A DNA stretch of 12,953 nt from positions 1 through 12,953 of the forward strand of contig CAMYMX010000042.1 in assembly GCA_947259605.1 (NCBI GenBank), read 5' to 3'. Both the position numbers and the translations under genes were made by a program. The notes under the pieces are model-generated. The model was not told the origin of the DNA and made no database searches. It saw only the letters and a list, made by a program, of their open reading frames with translations. Of the stretch, positions 1 to 6,227 are shown piece by piece (the stretch's first letter is position 1; each line of letters opens with the position of its first letter). This DNA comes from an uncultured Polyangiaceae bacterium (GTDB lineage Bacteria; Myxococcota_A; Polyangia; Polyangiales; Houyiibacteriaceae).

Positions 1-1
1 A

Positions 2-829
2 CTGCCGTTCTTCGCGGGTGGCTGGGGCGCTCTCGCGTACGGCGTGATCCTGGCGTTCTTGGTCGGCGTCGTCATCATCGGAGGCATCCGCCGCATCGGC
101 CAGGTCGCAGGCTTCATCGTCCCGATGATGTGCGGCATCTACCTGGTCGCCGGGCTTTTCATCATCATCACGAACTTCGATCAGATCGGGCCGGCGTTCG
201 GCAAAATCTTCGACGAGGCGTTCACACCGGAGGCTGGCTTCGGCGGAGCGCTCGGCGTCCTGGTCACCGGCTTTCGGCGCGCAGCTTTCTCGAACGAAGC
301 CGGCGTCGGCTCGGCATCGATCGCGCACTCCGCAGCCGCAACCGACGAACCGGTGCGCGAAGGCATCGTGGCCCTCCTCGAGCCTTTCATCGATACGATC
401 TTAGTCTGCACGATGACGGGCCTCGTCGTGGTGATCACGGGCGCGTATGAGGGCGGCGGCCACGAAGGCGTGCTCATGACCTCCAAAGCCTTTGCGACGG
501 TTCTTCCCTGGTTTCCGAAGGTGCTCAGCCTCGCGGTGTTCCTTTTTGCGTTTTCGACGATGATCTCGTGGAGCTATTACGGCGAGCGCTGTTGGACCTT
601 CCTTTTCGGCCCACAGTTCTCGATGCTCTACAAAATGCTTTTCCTTGCCTTCATCGTGTTCGGCTCGGTCTTGAAGCTCGGAAACGTGATCGACTTCTCA
701 GACCTGATGATCCTCGGCATGTCCTTTCCAAACATTCTCGGCGCCGTCCTGTTGAGCGGCAAAGTCCGCGTTGCATTGAGAAGCTATTGGAGCCGCTACA
801 AGAGCGGCGAGATGCAGCCCAGAGGCTAG
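2..829 (+). CDS. Alanine/sodium symporter (AGCS family), 3' part only
   Basis: This is the C-terminal part, about 275 residues, of an integral inner-membrane transporter that imports alanine or glycine with sodium. The frame is open from base 2, so the true start lies left of the window; family members are usually 450-500 residues. The family signature FSNEAG is encoded at 287-304, preceded by GFRRAA where RG is more usual. It is followed by an amphipathic stretch and the conserved segment EPFIDTILVCTMTG, and later by FSTMISWSYYGERCW, also typical of the family. Several long hydrophobic segments fit the expected membrane helices. The tail after the last helix is short and basic. pepP follows 16 bases downstream on the same strand, so the two may be cotranscribed. 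The family is sure; the exact substrate (alanine, glycine or another small amino acid) cannot be told from this fragment. Confidence 0.92.
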   Translation: MPFFAGGWGALAYGVILAFLVGVVIIGGIRRIGQVAGFIVPMMCGIYLVAGLFIIITNFDQIGPAFGKIFDEAFTPEAGFGGALGVLVTGFRRAAFSNEAGVGSASIAHSAAATDEPVREGIVALLEPFIDTILVCTMTGLVVVITGAYEGGGHEGVLMTSKAFATVLPWFPKVLSLAVFLFAFSTMISWSYYGERCWTFLFGPQFSMLYKMLFLAFIVFGSVLKLGNVIDFSDLMILGMSFPNILGAVLLSGKVRVALRSYWSRYKSGEMQPRG

Positions 830-845
830 CTGCTAGGCTGGAGCG

Positions 846-2141
846 ATGTCGGAGTTCGCAGCCCGCCGAAAGCAGCTTCTCGAAGCGATGGGTGACGGCG
901 TCGCGCTGTTTCCGTCGGCTCCGGTCGCGCTTCGCAACCAAGACGTCGGGCACCCGTACCGACAGGACAGCGACCTCTATTACCTCACCGGGCTCGACGA
1001 ACCGGGGAGCCTGCTCGTGCTCACGAATCAACACGACGAGCAGCAGGTGGTCCTCTTCGTTCGCCCGAAGAAACGCGAGCGTGAGATCTGGGATGGGCCG
1101 CGCGCCGGGGTTGAGGGCGCCGTCACGGACTTCGGCGCGGACGTCGCCTATCCCATCGACGAGCTGGCCGACAAGCTCCCGGGCTACCTTGGGAACGTCG
1201 AACGGCTCCACTACCGTCTCGCCCAGAATCGCGAAGCTGACGCGATTGTCTTTGATTGTCTCAACCATCTCCGCCGCGGGGGTCGTCGTGGTGTGGTCGC
1301 GCCCGAAACGATCATCGACTCCGCCGTGCACCTGCATGAAATGAGGCTCTGCAAGAGCAGCGACGAAATTGCGACGATGCGCGAGGCGGCTGCGATCACC
1401 AAGGAAGCTCACCTGCGTGCCATGCAGCTAACGCGACCGGGCATGCACGAGTACGAAATCGATGCTGAGCTCCTTCATGTCTTTCGTAAGCACGGGAGTG
1501 AGCGCCCTGCCTACGAAAGCATCGTCGGCTCGGGGCCCAATGCTACGATCCTGCACTACAGAGCCGGCAATCGCGTGTTCAACGACGGAGAGCTGCTCCT
1601 GATCGACGCGGGCTGCGAGTATGGATACTACGCCAGTGACGTCACCCGCACTTTTCCGATCAACGGCAGCTTCTCCCCTGAGCAAAGGGCGATCTACGAA
1701 ATCGTTCTGCGGGCGCAAAAGGCCTGCATCGACGCGGTGATGCCCGGAGCGACGCTCGACGCGATTCACCAACAGGCCGTCCGCTCGATCACCGAAGGTT
1801 TGGTCGACATCGGCCTGCTCGATGGCGAGCGCGACACGCTGATCGAAGAGAAGAAATACGAGCCGTTCTACATGCACCGAACCTCACACTGGCTCGGCAT
1901 GGACGTGCACGACGTAGGTCACTATTTCCTGGCGGGAGAGCACCGTCCGCTCGAGCCAGGCTTCGTGCTGACCGTCGAACCTGGGATCTATATCGCGACC
2001 GACGCAGAGAGCGTGGACGAGCGCTGGCGCGGCATCGGCGTGCGGATCGAAGACGATGTCGTGGTCACCAGAGCCGGCTCTGATGTGCTCACGTCCGGGA
2101 TTCCGAAAGAGATCGACGAAGTCCAAGCGGCCTGCGCGTAG
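846..2141 (+). CDS. pepP: Xaa-Pro aminopeptidase (aminopeptidase P, M24B)
   Basis: This 431-residue cytoplasmic metallopeptidase removes an N-terminal residue that precedes proline, and its length is close to E. coli PepP (441). The N-terminal AMP_N domain (about residues 1-140) carries HPYRQDSDLYYLTGLDEP, the usual opening of the family, which fixes the start at the ATG at 846. The C-terminal pita-bread domain has all five metal ligands in order: D254 (LLIDAG), D265 (SDVTRT), H348 (HWLGMDVHD), E378 (TVEPG) and E402 (RIEDD). H237 and H355 match the two further active-site histidines. Nothing is missing, so the enzyme should bind two metal ions and be active. A GGAG lies only two bases before the ATG, too close for an ideal ribosome site. 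It sits between an amino-acid symporter gene and proC on the same strand, consistent with a role in using proline-containing peptides, which is inference. Confidence 0.95.
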   Translation: MSEFAARRKQLLEAMGDGVALFPSAPVALRNQDVGHPYRQDSDLYYLTGLDEPGSLLVLTNQHDEQQVVLFVRPKKREREIWDGPRAGVEGAVTDFGADVAYPIDELADKLPGYLGNVERLHYRLAQNREADAIVFDCLNHLRRGGRRGVVAPETIIDSAVHLHEMRLCKSSDEIATMREAAAITKEAHLRAMQLTRPGMHEYEIDAELLHVFRKHGSERPAYESIVGSGPNATILHYRAGNRVFNDGELLLIDAGCEYGYYASDVTRTFPINGSFSPEQRAIYEIVLRAQKACIDAVMPGATLDAIHQQAVRSITEGLVDIGLLDGERDTLIEEKKYEPFYMHRTSHWLGMDVHDVGHYFLAGEHRPLEPGFVLTVEPGIYIATDAESVDERWRGIGVRIEDDVVVTRAGSDVLTSGIPKEIDEVQAACA

Positions 2142-2192
2142 GGCTTGGCGGCGGCATGTCATTGGCGCGCCTTGTGTGGTATGCCGCCCGGG

Positions 2193-3026
2193 ATGTCCGT
2201 TGAACATACGATCGCATTCGTCGGTGGCGGCAACATGGCCCGCGCCCTCATCCGCGGGCTAGTTGGTACCGCGACCCTGCGCGCCGACCAAATCATCGCC
2301 GCCGACCCCGACGAGGCAAAGCTCCGCTCCCTAGAAGAAGAGCTGGGCATCCGCTGCACCGGCGACAATGCCGAGGCCGTGCAGTCCGCAAGCGTTGTCG
2401 TCTTAGCGACAAAGCCACAGGTGTTCGCGCAGCTGCTTCCTGGTGTTGCCGCTGCGCTCGCGCCGGACACGCTGCTAATTTCGGTCGCCGCCGGGATTCC
2501 AACGGGCCTCATCGAACGCGCCCTGCCGGCAGGCACACGCGTGGTTCGAACGATGCCCAACACCCCCGCGCTCGTCGGAGCGGGCGCGACCGCGATCGCC
2601 GCCGGCAGTCACGCGACCGAGGAGGACCTCGCGCTTGCGGAGACTCTTTTCCGGAGCGTGGGGATTTCAGTTCGCGTGCCCGAGGAACAGCTCGACGCAG
2701 TGACCGGTCTCAGCGGCTCTGGGCCCGCCTACGTCTTCGCCATGATCGAGGCGCTTCGGGACGCCGGCGTGGGCGAAGGCTTGCCCGAAGACACCGCGCT
2801 CCAGCTCGCGTCGCAAACGGTCTTCGGCGCCGCGCGTCTGCTGCGGGACGGAAACGAATCGCCGGAGGTGCTGCGGGAACGCGTCACCAGCCCGGGCGGG
2901 ACGACCAGAGCAGGGTTGGACGCACTTGCTGCAGCAGGTTTTGCAGAGGCCGTTCTCGGAGCCGTTCGGGCAGCAACACGTCGCTCGGTCGAGCTCGGCA
3001 AAATCGCCGACGATACCGGGAGCTAG
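2193..3026 (+). CDS. proC: Pyrroline-5-carboxylate reductase
   Basis: This 277-residue protein catalyses the last step of proline synthesis, the NAD(P)H-dependent reduction of pyrroline-5-carboxylate. The Rossmann nucleotide-binding motif is FVGGGNMA (residues 9-16), followed by LATKP (71-75) and MPNTP (121-125). The dimerisation and active-site signature AVTGLSGSGPAY ends at residue 180, and SPGGTT is at 233-238. Length is normal for the family. In-frame starts exist upstream (TTG at 2145, ATG at 2181). I chose the ATG at 2193 because family members begin only a few residues before the glycine motif. No clear ribosome site is visible. The gene starts 51 bases after pepP. Its stop codon TAG shares the four bases CTAG at 3023-3026 with the stop of convergent yggS. 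proC and yggS are often neighbours in bacteria, usually in the same direction, so the convergent arrangement here is less common. Confidence 0.95.
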   Translation: MSVEHTIAFVGGGNMARALIRGLVGTATLRADQIIAADPDEAKLRSLEEELGIRCTGDNAEAVQSASVVVLATKPQVFAQLLPGVAAALAPDTLLISVAAGIPTGLIERALPAGTRVVRTMPNTPALVGAGATAIAAGSHATEEDLALAETLFRSVGISVRVPEEQLDAVTGLSGSGPAYVFAMIEALRDAGVGEGLPEDTALQLASQTVFGAARLLRDGNESPEVLRERVTSPGGTTRAGLDALAAAGFAEAVLGAVRAATRRSVELGKIADDTGS

Positions 3027-3709
3027 GGCTTCATCGCGGGCCGCGGCCCGAAAATCGCCGTTCCGATTCGCAGCATCGTCGAACCTTCTTCGACCGCTTG
3101 CTCGAGGTCGTGCGTCATCCCCATCGAAAGCTCGGGCAGGTTCTGAGCCTCTGCAAGCTCGCGGAGAGTCGCGAAAAACGGACGCGTGGCTTCGGCATCC
3201 TCCAGGTGCGGCGCGACCGTCATCAGCCCGCGTAGCGTCACGTTCGGCAACGCGCGCACCGAAGCGACGAGGGCGGGGACCTCATCAGGCGTGCAGCCGG
3301 ACTTCCGTGTCTCGGCTCCAATGTTGACCTGGAGCAAGACCTCGACCTTCCCTCCTCTCGCCGCTGCCCGCGCGGAAATCGCCTCGGCCAATCGGGAAGA
3401 ATCCACGGTGTCGACGGTGGCCCGGGCACTCTCGATGAGCTTGATCTTGTTTCGCTGGAGGTGACCGATGAAACGCCAGCGGATCTCGGGCAGGTCGCGG
3501 AGTCCAGTTGCCTTTGCCGCGAGCTCCTGCGCGTAGTTCTCACCGAACACCCGCATGCCCGCATCGTAGGCAAGGCGAATCAGCTCTTCTGGATGCCCTT
3601 TGGATACCGACACGAGTTGCACCGAGCTCGGATCGCGCCCCACTCTCTGGCAGGCGCAAGCGATCCGTTCACGGACCTGCTCGATGGCGGCGGAGACGTC
3701 ATGACTCAT
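3023..3709 (-). CDS. yggS: YggS/PLPBP family pyridoxal-phosphate homeostasis protein
   Basis: This 228-residue cytoplasmic protein is a single-domain alanine-racemase-like barrel that binds pyridoxal 5'-phosphate. The family controls PLP supply and amino-acid/keto-acid balance without a known catalytic reaction. The PLP lysine is K37 in LVSVSKGHP, equivalent to K36 of E. coli YggS. Other family blocks are FGENYAQEL (55-63), IGHLQRNKIK (81-90), LLQVNIG followed by ETRKSG, GLMTVAP, and the C-terminal SMGMTHDLEQAVEEG...RIGTAIFG phosphate-binding region. I chose the ATG ending at 3709 because it overlaps the maf stop codon as ATGA, the same junction seen between maf and the gene before it. An ATG two codons earlier (3715) is also possible. 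No Shine-Dalgarno is visible, so translation probably depends on coupling to maf. It is last in the three-gene minus-strand unit and converges on proC, sharing CTAG. Confidence 0.93.
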   Translation of the reverse strand: MSHDVSAAIEQVRERIACACQRVGRDPSSVQLVSVSKGHPEELIRLAYDAGMRVFGENYAQELAAKATGLRDLPEIRWRFIGHLQRNKIKLIESARATVDTVDSSRLAEAISARAAARGGKVEVLLQVNIGAETRKSGCTPDEVPALVASVRALPNVTLRGLMTVAPHLEDAEATRPFFATLRELAEAQNLPELSMGMTHDLEQAVEEGSTMLRIGTAIFGPRPAMKP

Positions 3710-4305
3710 GGCCATCGACCCAATGCATGGTGATCGAGGAGCAGAGCGAGCACCTCGGCAGCGGGGAGACCGACGACGTTGCTATACGATCCTTCGATCC
3801 GAGTCACAAAGCCGCTCGCAAGCCCTTGAACCCCGTAGGCTCCGGCTTTGTCGAAGCTCTCGCCGGCGTCCACGTAGCGCTGCAGCTGCTCGCGGGAGGC
3901 AGGCCGAAACGAGACGCGGGTTTCCACGATGCGGCAGTCGAGCGCCCCCTCTCCAACTCGCCCGAGCGCGATTGCGGTTCGAACCAGGTGCTCACGCCCA
4001 GCGAGAAGCTCCAGCATGCGCACGGCATCCGCCTCGTCGGTTGGCTTGCCCAATCGTTCTCCACCGACACAGACGATGGTGTCGGCCGCCAGAACGAATA
4101 CCCCCGGACGATCGCTGCTCGACAACACGCTCTCGAGCTTGAGCAAGGCCGCAGCGCGAACGAACTCCAGGTGATCTTCCATGGGCAGGCTGTTCTCGTC
4201 GGCGCCACTCGGCTGCACATCGAACGGAATCCGAAGCGAGGACAAGATCTCACGGCGCCGGGGCGACGCCGACGCCAAGATGATGGACGAGAGCGGCGCG
4301 CTCAT
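3706..4305 (-). CDS. maf: Maf family nucleotide pyrophosphatase (YhdE-like dTTP/UTPase)
   Basis: This 199-residue cytoplasmic house-cleaning enzyme hydrolyses nucleoside triphosphates to monophosphate and pyrophosphate; the family is also linked to inhibition of septum formation. The substrate loop ILASASPRRREIL lies at residues 9-21. The catalytic aspartate is D75 in AADTIV, followed by GERLGKPTDE. The conserved AYGVQGLA (156-163) and IEGSYSNVVGLP (170-181) close the site. The ADTIV form and the SPRR form fit the YhdE subfamily (dTTP/UTP) better than the YceF subfamily (7-methyl-GTP). The frame stays open upstream, but the 28 extra codons overlap the previous gene and read as low-complexity. 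The ATG at 4305 has a purine-rich GGAGG just upstream (4310-4314, minus strand) and overlaps the stop of the ParA-J-HTH gene as ATGA, which decides the start. Confidence 0.94.
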   Translation of the reverse strand: MSAPLSSIILASASPRRREILSSLRIPFDVQPSGADENSLPMEDHLEFVRAAALLKLESVLSSSDRPGVFVLAADTIVCVGGERLGKPTDEADAVRMLELLAGREHLVRTAIALGRVGEGALDCRIVETRVSFRPASREQLQRYVDAGESFDKAGAYGVQGLASGFVTRIEGSYSNVVGLPAAEVLALLLDHHALGRWP

Positions 4306-5855
4306 GCGCCCTCCCCCTTGCTTTCCATCCGCGCCTTGTGTCGACGGAGATAGCTCTGGCTCACCTGCTCCGGGTCGAGCCTCAGGCACTTCGCAACTTC
4401 GGTGACGAAGCCCCGCACGTAGACCGCCGCCGGCAATCGCTCGAAGTCATCCTCTTCGATGCACCGTAGATAGTTCGTGCCGACCTTCGTTCGCTCGCTG
4501 ATTTGCGCGAGGCTGGTGCCCTGTGACTCGCGCACGGCTCTCAGCAAAGCGCCGCTGAACTCGGTGTCCGGTGTGATGCTAGGAGCCGGGGGCAGCTCGC
4601 CGCTCGGTACGAGCTCCCGCGCGGTCTCGGCCTTGCTCTGTTCGGCCTCCGGAAAGACGGAAATCTCGTAGGGACGGCGACGAGCGGGGTCGAGCAGCAC
4701 ATCGTAGGCCTCGTCGATTCGACTGCGGGCAACCTCGAGCCCTTCCTTGTCGAAAAGACCAAATGTAACGAGATTCTCCGTGTCGAACACAGCGCACATC
4801 CGCTTGTAGGCGCGGCGAATCTCCTCATCGGTCGCGCCGCGTTCGACTTCTAGGACGTCGTGATGCGAGCTCTGCGGCACTGCGCGCCACGGTGCGCGAT
4901 CCCTCTGAGCGTCCTTCGAGGCGAAAAGCCGCCGCGCGATCTTCTCGATGTTCCGACTTGCTCTGCTTCCAGGGCTCTCGAGCAGAAGCGGTCGCCGCTT
5001 TCGCGAGCAGCTTCGAACCACGTCGTCGTGTTCGACGTAGCCGAGGTATTTCAGGTGCACACCATACCGTCTGCGCACGGCGACTGTGATTTGATCGCCG
5101 AGCTCGAGATCGGCGCGCAGCCGCGCTTGGTTGACGATGAACGGGAACTGAAGCTCGTTCATGCAATCGTTCAAAGCCGCCCCAAGCTCGGGCCATTCGC
5201 GCCGCAGCAAGGCCGAGATGTCGGACGGCGCTGGTGTCTGACCCGCTTTCGCAAACGCGCTGTGCAGCGCGGCCTGCTGCCTCTCGTCGGTGAGGCGCTC
5301 CTGCGCCATGACGGCGAAGGCCTTGCGAACGAGCCGATACAGGCCGCTCACGGCGTTGGGCTCCGGCATCGTCAAGGCCAGGCGATGGCCCGCCGAGCAC
5401 CAAAGACGAATCGCGGCTTCGGTCGCCGAGGATCCGAGATCGACGACTGCAAAATCCACATCCTGTTTGGCGAGTCGGCTCTGGAGCTCTCGCAAGGAGC
5501 TTCGGCGCGCGCTGCCCCGATGAGGCTCGCTCAAGCCCCCGTCCATCAACTGCAAGCCCGGGATCGGTCCGTCCACCGGTTCGCGCAACGGCAGGGTGTT
5601 CGCCGTGTCGTGGTCGAGCGCGGTCGCCAGGCTCGTCAAACTTCGCTCTGCACCGAACGCAGGCGTGGGCGCGATGTACGGCGCGACGCGCGGGTCGAGG
5701 CCCAACATCGCATGGAGGTCCGCACCAGATGGGTCCGCATCCACGGCCAGAACGCGCTTGCCAATCGTCGCGAGGTAGATCGCGAGGTTCGCGCTGAACA
5801 GGGAGGTTCCCACGCCGCCCTTTGCCCCGAGAATGGCGATCGTCGTTGGGGGCAT
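4302..5855 (-). CDS. ParA/MinD-like ATPase fused to a J-like domain and a RodZ-type HTH
   Basis: This 517-residue protein has three parts. Residues 1-312 are a MinD/FlhG-like P-loop domain: Walker A GAKGGVGTS (10-18), switch segment VDADPSGADLH (38-48), Walker A' VVDLGSS (137-143), then MPEPNAVSGLYRLVRKAF (163-180) and YLGYVEHDDVV (270-280), like a FlhG-type subgroup of MinD/ParA proteins as I know it. Residues about 331-398 look like a J domain (EEIRRAYKRM and IDEAYDVLLDPARRRPYE), but the HPD tripeptide is absent and FDT stands there. Residues about 433-503 are a HTH_25 domain as in RodZ (LAQISERTKVGTNYLRCIEEDDFERLP...YVRGFVTEVAK). No membrane helix follows the HTH, so it is probably soluble, unlike RodZ. 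The signature lysine K12 is kept, but the usual P-loop lysine is T17. It is first in the operon with maf and yggS. The likely role is spatial organisation or regulation, but the function is not known to me. Confidence 0.85.
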   Translation of the reverse strand: MPPTTIAILGAKGGVGTSLFSANLAIYLATIGKRVLAVDADPSGADLHAMLGLDPRVAPYIAPTPAFGAERSLTSLATALDHDTANTLPLREPVDGPIPGLQLMDGGLSEPHRGSARRSSLRELQSRLAKQDVDFAVVDLGSSATEAAIRLWCSAGHRLALTMPEPNAVSGLYRLVRKAFAVMAQERLTDERQQAALHSAFAKAGQTPAPSDISALLRREWPELGAALNDCMNELQFPFIVNQARLRADLELGDQITVAVRRRYGVHLKYLGYVEHDDVVRSCSRKRRPLLLESPGSRASRNIEKIARRLFASKDAQRDRAPWRAVPQSSHHDVLEVERGATDEEIRRAYKRMCAVFDTENLVTFGLFDKEGLEVARSRIDEAYDVLLDPARRRPYEISVFPEAEQSKAETARELVPSGELPPAPSITPDTEFSGALLRAVRESQGTSLAQISERTKVGTNYLRCIEEDDFERLPAAVYVRGFVTEVAKCLRLDPEQVSQSYLRRHKARMESKGEGA

Positions 5856-5880
5856 CGAGCGCTCTTACCAATCGCTCGAT
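5854..5880 (-). promoter_or_regulatory. Perfect 8-bp inverted repeat including the start codon of the ParA-J-HTH gene
   Basis: On the minus strand the sequence reads ATCGAGCG, an 11-base spacer ATTGGTAAGAG, then CGCTCGAT, whose last two bases are the first two of the start codon ATG. In RNA this would be an 8-bp hairpin that takes up part of the AUG and leaves the weak Shine-Dalgarno-like AAGAG in the loop. It could limit translation, or as DNA it could be an operator; the gene itself encodes a helix-turn-helix domain. The repeat is seen directly; the regulatory role is inference. Confidence 0.45.
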
Positions 5881-5907
5881 TGCAGCGCAATCAAGTCGCG
5901 GTCGCGC

Positions 5908-6120
5908 TCACTCGTCGCCGTCCTCGGCGAGACGAGGCGCGAACGGGTAGTAGCGCCGCAGGGCGTTTTCTCTCTCGGACGCACCGTTTTCATCTGCTTC
6001 CGCGTCGCAAGCGGGCTCTGCGGCCTGAACACGGCCGACGGAAGACGCCACCCTCTTTCGAGCCGATGCCCGAATCCTCAGTCTACCAATGGGTGCGCTA
6101 ATCCGTGGCTGGGTACTCAT
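5908..6120 (-). CDS. Possible small hypothetical protein (70 codons)
   Basis: This reading frame lies in the intergenic region, 52 bases upstream of the ParA-J-HTH gene on the same strand. It begins with ATG at 6120, with a GAAGGGG stretch almost touching the start, and ends with the acidic tail PRLAEDGDE. The protein would be small, basic in its first half and acidic in its second, with no signal peptide, membrane helix or family motif that I recognise. Codons in the last third have the G/C third positions typical of this genome, while the first third does not, so a later start or a chance frame are both possible. I list it because the space would otherwise be unusually long and empty for this compact window. 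Treat it as unproven. Confidence 0.25.
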   Translation of the reverse strand: MSTQPRISAPIGRLRIRASARKRVASSVGRVQAAEPACDAEADENGASERENALRRYYPFAPRLAEDGDE

Positions 6121-6212
6121 GCCCCTTCGATCCAAATCCGTGCGGGCTTTAACACTAACGGATGATTCCGAAGAAAGCACAACAGCAAGGCGTTTGCTAC
6201 GCAAGACTGTTA

Positions 6213-6227
6213 GATTCCATCGGAATC
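6213..6227. repeat. Inverted repeat GATTCC-ATC-GGAATC just before the recD2 start
   Basis: Two perfect 6-base arms separated by three bases end exactly one base before the preferred GTG start of recD2. A further copy of GATTCC lies at 6164-6169. It could be a protein-binding operator or a small RNA hairpin at the initiation site. If the real start were the ATG at 6162, it would instead lie inside the coding sequence. The repeat is seen directly; any function is inference. Confidence 0.3.

Larger units (their letters stand above)
5856..6227. other. Divergent intergenic region between the ParA-J-HTH operon and recD2
   Basis: These 372 bases separate the divergent starts of the minus-strand operon and recD2 and must hold promoters for both. 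I cannot identify a convincing -35/-10 pair on either strand. The right half (about 6120-6227) is visibly poorer in G+C than the flanking genes, as expected of a control region. It holds the 8-bp inverted repeat at 5854-5880, the possible small ORF at 5908-6120, and the inverted repeat GATTCC-ATC-GGAATC at 6213-6227. There is no tRNA and no terminator that I can see. Confidence 0.6.

Noticed and set aside
826..836. CTAG-CTG-CTAG at the end of the symporter gene
   Set aside because: Four-base arms with a three-base loop and no T-run; not a credible terminator or operator.
4306..4389. A 28-residue N-terminal extension of Maf
   Set aside because: It overlaps the coding end of the upstream gene, is low-complexity, and the ATG at 4305 has GGAGG and an ATGA overlap.
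5856..5960. A possible minus-strand promoter with TTGATT as -35
   Set aside because: No acceptable -10 box lies 16-18 bases downstream, so I do not call a promoter.
4860..6101. A 413-codon open frame on the plus strand opposite the ParA-J-HTH gene
   Set aside because: Its protein is rich in arginine and alanine with no motif, and the opposite strand carries intact P-loop, J-like and HTH segments in a proper operon.
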